Shown: positions 43,690-52,299 of the stretch, piece after piece
Layout of the letters: each line of letters begins with the position of its first letter
Position numbering within the stretch: position 1 is the stretch's first letter
Source of the DNA: Planococcus maritimus
GTDB taxonomy: Bacteria; Bacillota; Bacilli; Bacillales_A; Planococcaceae
Assembly (NCBI RefSeq): GCF_001592825.1
Contig: NZ_LTZG01000011.1
Coordinates: forward strand, 62,001-126,000
DNA length: 64,000 bases
Reading direction: 5' to 3'
The notes under the pieces: model-generated
Told to the model about the DNA's origin: nothing
Database searches by the model: none
What the model saw: only the letters and a program-made list of their open reading frames with translations
Position numbers and translations under genes: made by a program

Positions 43690-43980
43690 ATGTGGTTCCT
43701 ATTCGGCCTGCTTGCCATCACGGCGACCGGTGCCAACCTTTTTTTATACGCGACAGGGAAAGACTATCGGCTAGCGATGGCGCTGGGACTGTCGTTTACC
43801 GCTTTAACCATCGCGGCTGATTACAGCATGGTAGCCAGTTGGGTCCGCGCAGAAGATTGGTCAGCGCTAGCGGATGTCGTACCGATTATAGCAACAGCGT
43901 TATGGATTTTGACGATTTTGTCGATTTTGTTGAATATTAGCCCCCTGCTGCTTGAATACAAAAACACTCAAAAACGATAG
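43690..43980 (+). CDS. Hypothetical three-helix membrane protein (96 aa)
   Basis: ATG 43690 follows TTGGAGGTG at good spacing, so the frame from 43654 is too long. Hydrophobic helices at about residues 2-20, 28-44 and 60-84. No family recognised; monocistronic with a terminator downstream. Confidence 0.68.
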   Translation: MWFLFGLLAITATGANLFLYATGKDYRLAMALGLSFTALTIAADYSMVASWVRAEDWSALADVVPIIATALWILTILSILLNISPLLLEYKNTQKR

Positions 43981-43994
43981 GCTTTCTACACACA

Positions 43995-44037
43995 CTAAAC
44001 CCCTCGCATCTTTTTAAAAGGATTACGAGGGGTTTAG
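43995..44037 (+). terminator. Terminator
   Basis: CTAAACCCCTCG / CGAGGGGTTTAG perfect arms around a 19-base loop with its own AT stem, 15 bases after the stop. Confidence 0.75.
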
Positions 44038-44143
44038 TATAAGCCGTTTTGAAAGTCTCATATATATTTTTCCGATTCTCGATCTAACATTTTGCAAATG
44101 ACACAATTAGTCCATTCTTTCTTATTCCAGGCAACGCCCCTAC

Positions 44144-44968
44144 TTACTTAACGCTATCCTTCCAGCGATAAATAAATTTTCTTTCCATCAGTTCACAAGC
44201 ATTCGTTTCAAATATTCGCTGCATCGGAATATTATTTTGTCCAGTTGCACCAATGTAATAAGCGGCACCCATTTGTTTCAAAAAATGTAGAGACAATTTA
44301 TGTAGGTATTTCCCCCACCCCCTGTTACGGAAAGCCGGTATAATCCCAAAATAAAACAATCTTCCTTCATCGATAGTTCCCTCTTCGATTTGAGGCATAG
44401 TCACACCAACCGCTTGGTTTCTATAAAAAATAACAAGACAGTTTTTTTCATAGTCCGGCCCAAGCTCAGTTTGCAGGCCTTCAAATTCTTCTTGCACGGA
44501 GAGTGTGGAAAAAGGAGTAGAGGCATTTAGCGAACCACTGCTAGCTTCTGCCCACGTTTTCAAAAATATATCACTATCAATTTCTTTCAAGGACTTAACC
44601 GCAAACGCCGACTTCATTTTTATATTTTTGAATTTAGACAAATCTCGTCTATAAAAAAATTGAGTTTCTTGTCTTTCAAAACTGAATTGTCCAAGCAATT
44701 CTGCATATGGGGTATATTCAACTTCTTGTTCATTAAGTACCACGGAAACTGATTGAATCTCTTTTTCCCTGATATACTTCATCAATTCACTTAAAACCTC
44801 TTCAAAATGTTTTGCAGAATCAATTTCCCCAATCTCTTCAATCACCAAGTAATGAGGAGTCCCATCTAAAATTTTGGCTTCCCGTGTCGTAAATATCTTG
44901 ACCACCCCCTTCCCTCTCAGCTCAGTATAACCAAAATGATTCAATTCACGAGAGTTCCAATCAGACAA
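44144..44968 (-). CDS. GNAT-family N-acetyltransferase in AT-rich segment
   Basis: A 274-residue protein whose last ~150 residues form a GNAT domain: 'LFYFGIIPAFRNRGWGKYL' (about 209-227, acetyl-CoA loop R-N-R-G-W-G) and 'GATGQNNIPMQRIFE' near 242-256. The first ~120 residues are an unassigned domain. Base composition is visibly more AT than its neighbours, which suggests recent transfer. The start is odd: the only full-length start is TTG 44968, lying in the T-run of a terminator hairpin with no ribosome site, so either the true start is internal or the 5' end was rearranged. Substrate unknown. Confidence 0.75.
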   Translation of the reverse strand: MSDWNSRELNHFGYTELRGKGVVKIFTTREAKILDGTPHYLVIEEIGEIDSAKHFEEVLSELMKYIREKEIQSVSVVLNEQEVEYTPYAELLGQFSFERQETQFFYRRDLSKFKNIKMKSAFAVKSLKEIDSDIFLKTWAEASSGSLNASTPFSTLSVQEEFEGLQTELGPDYEKNCLVIFYRNQAVGVTMPQIEEGTIDEGRLFYFGIIPAFRNRGWGKYLHKLSLHFLKQMGAAYYIGATGQNNIPMQRIFETNACELMERKFIYRWKDSVK

Positions 44969-44970
44969 AA

Positions 44971-45005
44971 GGAGAGAAGCGTGGCCTAGACCCGCTTTTC
45001 TCCTG
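44971..45005 (-). terminator. Hairpin immediately before the acetyltransferase start
   Basis: AGGAGAGAAGCG / CGCTTTTCTCCT arms (one mismatch), T-run leftward. It would end leftward transcripts from the endonuclease gene, and leaves almost no room for a promoter for the acetyltransferase. Confidence 0.65.
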
Positions 45006-45108
45006 ATGAAGTAAGTATTGAACTAGTTAAGAATAGCCTGGCTAATATGGTTGATCATATCCAAATGCCATTTTCACGTTTCGCTTCTCTAATCCTTTAA
45101 AGCACTCT

Positions 45109-46410
45109 CTACCAAATCGATTCTGCCCATTCCGGATGATCAACGAACGGGTTGCGGTTGCCTTGGATATCCTCGATTTTGTCGTTGCGTTGCTGTTCCC
45201 ATGAGCTGACCGGATCTTGTTCATGCCATTCGAGCAACACAGAAATCTTGCCGTGGTACGGCGTTGAGCCGTTATTCACGAAATCATTCAATTCCAAGTC
45301 TACGCCGTCACCTGATTCATAACGAACCGCCATATAAAACAGCATCCGGGCGACATCGCCTTTCACTTCATTTGGCGGCTCCCAAGAAGTCGATGTGCGC
45401 AAGCAGCCATCGCAGCCATTTACCGCACTGCCACCATAATTAAAGTCTAAATTGCCGCGCAGCCCATTCACTTGTACGTCGGTCGGGCGCAAATGATGGA
45501 TATCCGTTCCCGCTCCCATCGCCGTCCCGAAATTGCCGTGAGACTTCGCCCATGTGTGTTCGCGGTTCCAGTCGCCGACATTGCCGCCGTTCAAGGATTT
45601 CGAACGGGACTCGCCTGTATATAATAAGAGAACGTTATTCGCATTATTCGGGTCTTCATCAGTGACTTTCAATGCGTCCCATACTTGTGAATAACTAAGT
45701 TCCGTGTGTCCATCGATGATGTCGTGAAGCTCTGCTTTTAATGACTCGCCTTGTAAACCATTTGCCGTTTCGTAATAGCCATCTACAGTTGGATCTGGAT
45801 CAGGGCCTGGGGTTACGCCAGATTCCATCGTGTGATTTCCTAGGTATTCCACTGTATCGCTTGGGTATACCGTCCATTCAGTTGAAGGGTTGAATGAGTT
45901 ATTCACTATGCTGTCGCCAGACTGAATATCCGGATTGCGGACCAGCGTGACATCTTTCAAGTTATCGATGCGTGCGCCTACTTGGCCAAGCGAATCGATC
46001 GGAGCGCCAGATTTTTCTAGGACCAATGCGTCGTCGCCATTGAAATTGACGACACTGCTATTTTGCAAATCGCCCTTGCTTTGGATCGCTGCATTAGCGC
46101 TTCCGTGATAAATGACGACCGTCTCACCGTTAGCGACAGTGCCGGAAAGAGCCATTTCACTTTGCGAGGACGTACTGCCATTGGTATACAGCGACAATGA
46201 ATAAGGGCTCAATTCAACAGAAGCGCCTGTGCCATTATAAATCTCGATTGCTTTGTTGAAGCTGCTGCCTTCTATGTATTCCGAGATAAATAAGTCATTT
46301 GCCGGAGCGGCTGCTTCCACCGCCGTTTGTGATGTCGGCACCCCAAAGCTTGCGACTAACCCTACTGCCAATAACGCCTTTGCTGATTTGTTCCATAAGC
46401 TGTTATTCAT
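45109..46410 (-). CDS. Secreted endonuclease I-type nuclease with lamin-tail domain
   Basis: A 433-residue exported nuclease. Signal peptide ~1-34 ('AVEAAAPA' cleavage area); LTD (lamin-tail) domain ~36-185 with 'LFISEYIEGSSFNKAIEIYN'-type start; short Pro/Asp linker 'GPDPDP'; endonuclease I domain ~210-430 with 'WNREHTWAKS' and 'DIHHLRPTD' holding the His residues of the beta-beta-alpha metal site, and a Cys pair 'CDGC'. Relatives such as B. subtilis YurI/BsnA degrade extracellular DNA or RNA. ATG 46410 follows GGAGGACG. Likely role: nutrient scavenging or DNA release control. Monocistronic. Confidence 0.88.
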   Translation of the reverse strand: MNNSLWNKSAKALLAVGLVASFGVPTSQTAVEAAAPANDLFISEYIEGSSFNKAIEIYNGTGASVELSPYSLSLYTNGSTSSQSEMALSGTVANGETVVIYHGSANAAIQSKGDLQNSSVVNFNGDDALVLEKSGAPIDSLGQVGARIDNLKDVTLVRNPDIQSGDSIVNNSFNPSTEWTVYPSDTVEYLGNHTMESGVTPGPDPDPTVDGYYETANGLQGESLKAELHDIIDGHTELSYSQVWDALKVTDEDPNNANNVLLLYTGESRSKSLNGGNVGDWNREHTWAKSHGNFGTAMGAGTDIHHLRPTDVQVNGLRGNLDFNYGGSAVNGCDGCLRTSTSWEPPNEVKGDVARMLFYMAVRYESGDGVDLELNDFVNNGSTPYHGKISVLLEWHEQDPVSSWEQQRNDKIEDIQGNRNPFVDHPEWAESIW

Positions 46411-46588
46411 CGTCCTGTCGTCCTCCTTTTTAGTAAAAGCCCTTAGTTGTGTATTGGTGGTTTTTATTCTGTAAATTTTTGAAACTTAATTATTCAAATT
46501 TACAGTTTTTTCTTCCGTCGTTTTCAACTTTACAGAACGCTTTCTACAAGGTCAACGTTATTTAGCAAAAATTACAGAAAATTAATAA

Positions 46589-46626
46589 AAAGCGCCGAAT
46601 CAAATTTGTGATTGATTCAGCGCTTT
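46589..46626 (-). terminator. Terminator of small-lipoprotein operon
   Basis: AAAGCGCCGAATCAA / TTGATTCAGCGCTTT arms with one mismatch, downstream of the leftward genes that begin at 48321. Confidence 0.75.
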
Positions 46627-46665
46627 AACTCATAGGTTATTTAATTTCATTTACTGTCTGTCTTT

Positions 46666-46839
46666 TTAGCGGGGCTTTTGAAAATGCCGATCGCGCTTTT
46701 TACTGAGGGTATACGTATAGAGCAATGCGCCAACCAAGAATAGAATTACGGCAATCGGTATGCTTGCCATCTCTGTGTAAATCAACAGCGCAGGTGATAA
46801 CAACAAAATGAGACTGACTACTTTCAGAATAGAAATCAT
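46666..46839 (-). CDS. Small two-helix membrane protein (57 aa)
   Basis: ATG 46839 follows GGGGGGGAG. Two hydrophobic helices (~3-20 and ~25-42) and a basic tail 'LSKKRDRHFQKPR'. Found by reading the strand directly. It ends 40 bases before the terminator and begins 35 bases after the lipoprotein gene, so it is probably co-transcribed. No family recognised. Confidence 0.6.
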   Translation of the reverse strand: MISILKVVSLILLLSPALLIYTEMASIPIAVILFLVGALLYTYTLSKKRDRHFQKPR

Positions 46840-46874
46840 CGACTCCCCCCCAAAAAAATTTGGCCTGCAAAAGC

Positions 46875-47324
46875 TTATTCAAGCAAAGAATAAAAGAGAT
46901 TGGACTCATCCAGCCTTGTTACTTCAGTCAATTCTTCACGGCTGGCTACCTCATTAATTTCCATCGTGAAATCGAAAATTGCTCCGTATAAGATAGCTAC
47001 TTCTACTCCTGCTTCTGTTTCAAACGTGAAACTTCCAGTTGTATAGGGCAAGTCCCCCGTGTTTTCAAATCCGTGATAAGGAACACTTCTGTACCAATGA
47101 TAGCCCTTTTCACTTTCTGTGATACTTGCTGCCCCTAAAGCCCCTTCGTACTCATACAACACAATCGTTTCGCCTTTATATTCTTCCACCGTTACACCAT
47201 GCGCTTTGTCTTCCAGCCCATTTTCCATTGCCTCTTCTTTTGTATCGTACCAAACGGCCTGATCGCAAGCTGCTAAGGTGAACGCGAGACAGATGCCAAG
47301 AACTATCGTTTTGAAGCTTTTCAA
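46875..47324 (-). CDS. Small lipoprotein of unknown function (149 aa)
   Basis: I choose TTG 47324 because GAAGGG sits 9 bases upstream; the longer frame also starts with TTG but lacks a site. A signal peptide with lipobox 'TLAAC' gives lipid Cys near residue 20. The mature part has a small alpha/beta pattern ('EEAMENG', 'TIVLYEYEGALG', 'KGYHWYRSVPYHG'). No family recognised. Confidence 0.68.
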   Translation of the reverse strand: MKSFKTIVLGICLAFTLAACDQAVWYDTKEEAMENGLEDKAHGVTVEEYKGETIVLYEYEGALGAASITESEKGYHWYRSVPYHGFENTGDLPYTTGSFTFETEAGVEVAILYGAIFDFTMEINEVASREELTEVTRLDESNLFYSLLE

Positions 47325-47367
47325 AGAACCATTCCCTTCAATTGGCCTGCTTATCAATGAACTCGAG

Positions 47368-47535
47368 CTAAATCAACGTCAGCATGAACGTGATAACAAG
47401 TGCCTGCCCTAGGATGATCGATAAATTTTTTATATTCATTATTTTCTTTTCTGGCAGCAAGAACTTATACGCCACAGAGAAAATCACCAGCAAAAGAACA
47501 AAAGTGAAAAGCAGTGATGTTAAAAATTCGGCCAT
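47368..47535 (-). CDS. Small two-helix membrane protein (55 aa)
   Basis: ATG 47535 follows AGGAGGGATT. Two hydrophobic helices (~4-24 and ~36-54) joined by 'LLPEKKIMNIKN'. Lies between the hydrolase and the lipoprotein in the same direction. No family recognised. Confidence 0.65.
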   Translation of the reverse strand: MAEFLTSLLFTFVLLLVIFSVAYKFLLPEKKIMNIKNLSIILGQALVITFMLTLI

Positions 47536-47610
47536 TGGAATCCCTCCTAACATTCCAATATTGCATTATTTATTCCGCGTTAACATTCAATCCAGCAACT
47601 TCATATGTCT

Positions 47611-48321
47611 TTACGAAATGTTTTTAAGAAACAGGTCCAATACTTCGCTATATAGTTTGGGTTGTTCCAGATGAACTAGATGCGAGGCAAAGGGAATGAT
47701 GGAAACATGAACATGTTCATGCATGGAGCGATAAGAGATCGCCCCGGTTGTCTCGTTAGGGTTTCCTTCGCCCGCGATCAGCAAGATAGGTGACTGAATC
47801 CCCGCCAAATCTTTTGTTTCTTCGAATGGATACCATTCGTCGTTTCGCGCCATATGCAGAAACTGCTTCCAATCGGCTGCGTGCAATTGATCGAAGTAAC
47901 GAACAGCTTCTTCATTTTGAAGGAGCTGGGTTTGAACTGCTACATCTTCCTTGTGCATCTGGCTCCAATTCTCAGGTTTTCCCGGTGTGATCCCAGACAG
48001 CGTCAAGCTTTTGACTTTTTCAGGAAACCGCTTAGCAAAAAACAAGCCAACCAACGCGCCCAATGAAGCACCGACGATATGAATAGCGTCTATTTCTTTT
48101 TTCGCCAATGTATCCACCAGGTCTCTTGCAGCGTCCTCAAAAAAGTTGGATAAATCGTTGTGGATGGATTGGCCATGTCCGCGTAAATCCGGAAGCACCA
48201 CACGAAATGAATCTTTAAAGAATTCTCTTTGGTATTCAAAGTCAGTCGAACCCGTCTGTAGTCCGGAGTGCAAGAATACAATAGGCTCTCCTGTCCCCAC
48301 TTCTACTGAATGCAAAATCAT
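47611..48321 (-). CDS. Alpha/beta hydrolase
   Basis: A 236-residue alpha/beta hydrolase of the lipase/esterase type: 'FLHSGLQTG' oxyanion segment (15-23), 'DLRGHGQS', nucleophile Ser in 'GASLGA' (~85), acid region 'LIAGEGNP' and late His in 'FASHLVHLE'. The acid loop has Glu where Asp is common. AAAGGAAGGA precedes the ATG. First of four leftward genes ending at 46589. Substrate unknown. Confidence 0.86.
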   Translation of the reverse strand: MILHSVEVGTGEPIVFLHSGLQTGSTDFEYQREFFKDSFRVVLPDLRGHGQSIHNDLSNFFEDAARDLVDTLAKKEIDAIHIVGASLGALVGLFFAKRFPEKVKSLTLSGITPGKPENWSQMHKEDVAVQTQLLQNEEAVRYFDQLHAADWKQFLHMARNDEWYPFEETKDLAGIQSPILLIAGEGNPNETTGAISYRSMHEHVHVSIIPFASHLVHLEQPKLYSEVLDLFLKNIS

Positions 48322-48460
48322 GAAGGTATTCCTTCCTTTCCTCTTTAATATATAGAAAAAATTGTTAATTTAATTGTACCTTACATTTTTCTGGAACAAT
48401 AGGGGGGATTTCATTCGCACGGTTTCCAACCACGCCGCAGCCTCTTTCGGGAATAAAAAA

Positions 48461-48487
48461 AGAAGATGCTCCAAACCCGCATCTTCT
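48461..48487 (-). terminator. Terminator of TPP-enzyme gene
   Basis: AGAAGATGC / GCATCTTCT arms, T-run leftward, 52 bases after the gene. Confidence 0.75.
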
Positions 48488-48538
48488 CACCTAGCCTTTA
48501 TTGATTTCTGATAGAGATGTCCCCTCAGAAATTAGTTT

Positions 48539-50179
48539 CTACTTGCCAAAAGAAGAAAGAAACTTCACTCTGTCGCCCATCGGCGGAATATTATTATCGA
48601 CCAACGCCACTTCTAAAATGGCAGGGCCGTTCAAGCCGGTTAATGCGTCCAACATGTTTTGAGATAAATCGTCAAACGTGTCTACGCGGAAGTTCGGGAT
48701 GTTCAAGGCTTCCGCCATTGCCGCAATATTGACTGGCTCTTGCTCAAAAGAGGGATGCGAGCGTTTATATTGCAAAGTATGCCCCTGGTAAACCATCCCT
48801 AGTCGCGCATTATTCATGACGACGAACAAAACAGGCAGATTGTATTCTTTGGCGGTGAGGATTTCCATGCCGTGCATAAAGAAACAACCATCGCCTGTCA
48901 GTGCCACAACTGGCCGATCAGGCTCAGCCAATGCCGAGCCGATCGCTGCACTCAGCCCGCTCCCCATCGCACCGAAATGGACGTTGATGTCAAAAGTGTC
49001 TTCTTCCAACACTTCCATGTGATGAATCACATAAGCCATAAACTCCCCGATATCAATCGTATAGCGAGTAGAAGCCGGCAATAATTCCTGCAGCTTTAGC
49101 AAGACGTTTTTCGTATTGTATTCCGCATCCCGCTCCGTTCCCTGGTCACGCTCCACTAACTTCACAGTCTCCGGTCTTGTCAGTCCTCGGTCTTTAAGTT
49201 CGTCAATAATTTGGGACAAACTATCTGTCATGTCTCCATGCACAGGAATATTAACAGGATACTTCCGGCCGAAAACAGTGTCGTCAAAGTCTAGCTGAAT
49301 CACAAATCGGTCTTTTGCAAGATTTGGGTTGTAATTGCTGGTGGCAGTTTCCCCTAGACTCGACCCCAGTACCATTAAGGTTTCTGCATCGCCTTCGTTC
49401 ACCAACAACGAGGTCTGCTCATTGCCGGCAAAACCGAACACGCCTGAAAAAAGCGGATGATCTCCTCGGAACAGTCCCTTAGCTACAGGCGTCGCGACGA
49501 TCGGCCAATCGAGTAATTCGGCTAGTTCGACGACTTGAGCCACTGAATTGCGCACCCCTTGCCCCGCAAAGATGAACACTTTTTTCTTCTGCATCAACCG
49601 ATCGGCTACTCGCTTTACTAACTCATTGGAAATTGGGGCAGTCCGCTCGATTTCAAGCTTTGGCATAGGCAAATGTTCCACGTTCCCCATTTGCACATCA
49701 ATCGGCATCGCCACATGGACCGGGCCCGGAACACCGGACAAGGCGATTTGTGTCGCTTTGGCCACCTCAGCTAATAGATCCTCAGGTTTCAACACTGTCA
49801 CACTATATTTTGTGACCGGTTGAAAGAGCGACTGTGCATCCAGTTCTTGTGACGCATTCAAGCCCATCGTACTGACCGGCACAGCCCCAGTAAGAAACAG
49901 GATCGGCAAATGCTCGCGCATCGCGTTAGCCGCCCCAGTCAATAGATTCGTGCCTCCAGGGCCGCTGCTGCCGATACAAACACTCAACTCCCGAGAATAC
50001 TTTGCGTAGGAAGCGGCCATATAAGAAGCGGCCCCTTCATGCTTCGTGACGATCGGAGTCATTTCAGGAAAATCCAATAATTGATCATAAAACGCATTGA
50101 CCGAACCTGCCGGGATCCCAAAGATATACTTCACACCATTTCCTTCTAGGTATTCCAACACATTACGAACTGCTTTCAT
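48539..50179 (-). CDS. Acetolactate-synthase-like thiamine-pyrophosphate enzyme
   Basis: A 546-residue TPP enzyme of the acetolactate synthase/pyruvate oxidase group. Three domains: N-terminal pyrimidine-binding (activating Glu-48 in 'TKHEGAAS'), middle NAD/FAD-fold (~190-325) and C-terminal pyrophosphate-binding domain with 'GDGCFFMHGMEI' and 'MNNARLGMVYQG' carrying the Mg/TPP motif. The product may be acetolactate from pyruvate, but catabolic AlsS, pyruvate oxidase and other 2-oxoacid enzymes are not separable by eye. No ilvN-type small subunit or alsD is next to it. TTGAGGAGAG precedes the ATG. Confidence 0.85.
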   Translation of the reverse strand: MKAVRNVLEYLEGNGVKYIFGIPAGSVNAFYDQLLDFPEMTPIVTKHEGAASYMAASYAKYSRELSVCIGSSGPGGTNLLTGAANAMREHLPILFLTGAVPVSTMGLNASQELDAQSLFQPVTKYSVTVLKPEDLLAEVAKATQIALSGVPGPVHVAMPIDVQMGNVEHLPMPKLEIERTAPISNELVKRVADRLMQKKKVFIFAGQGVRNSVAQVVELAELLDWPIVATPVAKGLFRGDHPLFSGVFGFAGNEQTSLLVNEGDAETLMVLGSSLGETATSNYNPNLAKDRFVIQLDFDDTVFGRKYPVNIPVHGDMTDSLSQIIDELKDRGLTRPETVKLVERDQGTERDAEYNTKNVLLKLQELLPASTRYTIDIGEFMAYVIHHMEVLEEDTFDINVHFGAMGSGLSAAIGSALAEPDRPVVALTGDGCFFMHGMEILTAKEYNLPVLFVVMNNARLGMVYQGHTLQYKRSHPSFEQEPVNIAAMAEALNIPNFRVDTFDDLSQNMLDALTGLNGPAILEVALVDNNIPPMGDRVKFLSSFGK

Positions 50180-50584
50180 AACACGCCCACTCTCCTCAAA
50201 TAGTAGTAGCCGAAACTTTATTCTGTTGTATCAATAAATCCAAGCATCTCCTCTAGGTGTGCACTCAAGCTGTAAACATAATGGAGTTTTAGTCAATCGC
50301 TATCATTTTAAAAATTTGATGCCTTGTGTAAGTATCTCTTTTAATTGTTATATATTTCAAAAAACTTACTGTGTCATTTTTACTATAAGTTTCAATTCAA
50401 AAATATGCAATAGCTGGAAGGGAAATTCAGTTAGTAATTTTCAGGGAATCCATTCTTTTCCGTAAAAAAAAGAAGCTCTACAATGAGCTTCTTTTTTTCT
50501 GATATCCGGCCTATTAGCACTTCTATAATATTCTTCTCGATTGAAGGACACACATTTTGATAAGGTGTTCTCTAAACTTTTCCC
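50180..50584. other. AT-rich intergenic stretch without convincing gene
   Basis: No frame here has a ribosome site and a protein-like composition. One terminator-type hairpin, AGAAGCTC / GAGCTTCT with flanking A and T runs, lies at 50471-50499 and could close leftward transcripts from the next gene or mark a lost gene. Confidence 0.5.
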
Positions 50585-50884
50585 TCAGCAAGATTCATTG
50601 TCTTCTAGCTGATGAATATACATGTCTACTTCGATAATAGTTCCTGTTAAATAGCAAAATTCAATGACTTCTTTGTCAAAAGAAATTTTAGGTTTTTCCG
50701 CTGTTCGATTTTTCATTGAATCTTTTAATTTGCCTTCTGTTCTGTAAGACATAAAGGCCCATTCGAAACTAATCGCCCGGTGTACTTCAACCGGAGATGC
50801 CGGCTCATTCAACAGGTCCATAATTTCAACAATTCGATTGAAATGCGAATTCTTTCTGCAATAGATACTATATTGTCTTTTCAT
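50585..50884 (-). CDS. Hypothetical protein (99 aa)
   Basis: A 99-residue frame, 'MKRQYSIYCRKN' to 'HQLEDNESC', soluble with mixed charge. There is no clear ribosome site before ATG 50884, and I recognise no family. The amino-acid balance is protein-like, so it may be real or a decayed gene in the AT-rich area. Confidence 0.4.
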   Translation of the reverse strand: MKRQYSIYCRKNSHFNRIVEIMDLLNEPASPVEVHRAISFEWAFMSYRTEGKLKDSMKNRTAEKPKISFDKEVIEFCYLTGTIIEVDMYIHQLEDNESC

Positions 50885-50949
50885 TATTCGTAACTTGCTG
50901 TAGCTCTGCCTAAAATTATCTTTGTCAAGGATTCCTGACTGTTAATGGC

Positions 50950-51168
50950 TTATTTCAAGGTCAGCATGCCGACCGTAGAATGCCTGGCAAAAGAATATTT
51001 TTTGTAGTTTAACGCTTTTTTGATGGTCTCTAGATCCTTTACAGTTGCGGCCAGCCTGCATTCAATAACAGAAAGACCAGCTCCACAATGATTAATTGAA
51101 TAGACATGGTAGTCGCTTATAAATATTAATATAACAGAACACAAATAACCGTTCGTAAACACACCCAT
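50950..51168 (-). CDS. Possible small hypothetical protein (72 aa)
   Basis: ATG 51168 has a GGAAAGTG stretch just upstream. The start 'MGVFTNGYLCSVILIFI' is hydrophobic, the rest is soluble and basic. It could be a remnant: the second half looks better folded than the first. Weak call. Confidence 0.25.
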   Translation of the reverse strand: MGVFTNGYLCSVILIFISDYHVYSINHCGAGLSVIECRLAATVKDLETIKKALNYKKYSFARHSTVGMLTLK

Positions 51169-51268
51169 TCACTTTCCAAACGTCCGCTATCTTCCCACTA
51201 GTTTTACGAACGCTTGTCTTACTGTTCCTTCGCACGGTTCACGCCTCATTCAAATGCGAAGCTCATAA

Positions 51269-51307
51269 AAAAACTCCTGACCACCAGAATTGGTAGTCAG
51301 GAGTTTT
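51269..51307 (-). terminator. Terminator of the carrier/ligase/MBOAT/SGNH operon
   Basis: AAAACTCCTGACCACC / GGTAGTCAGGAGTTTT arms (one mismatch) four bases past the last gene. Confidence 0.88.
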
Positions 51308-51310
51308 AGC

Positions 51311-52219
51311 TTACTCAAAATAGCCCATACTCTTGAGCTCTTCGTAGACGATCCATGAATATTTTTTTCTGCCTTCACTGTTTAAGTGGTCGGAGTCGAT
51401 AAAATAGTCTTGGTTGTCTGAGAATCGGGGATCGTCCATGTAGTTTAAGAAAGGTACGTCCAAATTTAGCGGGTCTAAGTATTGAAACACCAACCGCTCC
51501 ATCGCTTGTTCGTCAAAATGGTCTAGATACGTTTGGTGGACTGGCTCCATGGTCAGTACGACTTGGTAGCCTTGGTCTTTGCAATATTCCAAGAGCTCCT
51601 GAAATTGCTGTACATTTTGCTCGATTTCATCGTTTGCGGATGCTTCCCTATACTGCTCTTCTATGAACTCCGTCTTTCTTTCCGCATAGTTTTTGCCATC
51701 GTTTGCCCAGGATTGATGGGAAGTCCACTTAAAGCCTTTCCATTTACTTGAAAGGGCGGACGTGAAGATTTCGCTATTGGTGCCCGGGAAGTATAGATAC
51801 CGGTAATAATCCACTAGGCTGAATGGTTCAATTTCGCTATGGTCCAAAATTTCATAATAGCGCCCGACGTCCATGTCCTTACTATTGATGAAAGTCAGTT
51901 GGGAGATGGAGACAATGACTACCCCGTTTGGCTTTAAATGCTCGCCGTACTCTTTCAGCAATTTAAAATCGTATTGAATCGTCTGGGCAGGCAGCGCCAA
52001 ATCCAAATGAGACAGGCCTGTCGGTTTGAAATAATAGCCGTACATGGAATGGGAGGCGCCCAGGTTGATGATGTCGACGGGATGCGGATCTTTCTTGAAC
52101 GCCAAGATGTCGTCGTTAATATTGTAACTCCGTGACTGCTTGACAAAGTTATTGATTGGGAGAAACAATAGCAAAGCCACAGTGATGATAATGGTTAATT
52201 TTATGAATAAACGGCCCAT
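51311..52219 (-). CDS. DltD/SGNH-type membrane-anchored acyl-transfer protein
   Basis: A 302-residue protein with one N-terminal membrane helix (~5-24) and an extracytoplasmic SGNH-hydrolase-like domain. The nucleophile loop reads 'NLGASHSMYG' (Ser-56 or Ser-58) and the acid/base pair is 'DSDH' (Asp-275, His-278), 28 residues from the end. DltD and AlgJ-type partners of MBOAT enzymes have this build and complete acyl transfer to the cell-surface polymer. Last gene of a four-gene operon; AAAGGATTT precedes the ATG. I infer it delivers the acyl group handled by the MBOAT. Confidence 0.82.
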   Translation of the reverse strand: MGRLFIKLTIIITVALLLFLPINNFVKQSRSYNINDDILAFKKDPHPVDIINLGASHSMYGYYFKPTGLSHLDLALPAQTIQYDFKLLKEYGEHLKPNGVVIVSISQLTFINSKDMDVGRYYEILDHSEIEPFSLVDYYRYLYFPGTNSEIFTSALSSKWKGFKWTSHQSWANDGKNYAERKTEFIEEQYREASANDEIEQNVQQFQELLEYCKDQGYQVVLTMEPVHQTYLDHFDEQAMERLVFQYLDPLNLDVPFLNYMDDPRFSDNQDYFIDSDHLNSEGRKKYSWIVYEELKSMGYFE

Positions 52220-52299
52220 GGCAAATCCTTTCGTTGCTGTAGTTCTTTTCCTTAATTGACTGGATAGCCCGCGCTTAGATTACGCGCGCACCTTCCCGG

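Noticed and set aside
46700..46909. 69-codon leftward frame near the small lipoprotein
   Set aside because: It is out of frame with the better 57-residue gene at 46666-46839, which has the ribosome site and two clean membrane helices.
50259..50465. 68-codon frame in the AT-rich gap
   Set aside because: No ribosome site and Cys/His/Phe-rich, unlike a folded small protein.
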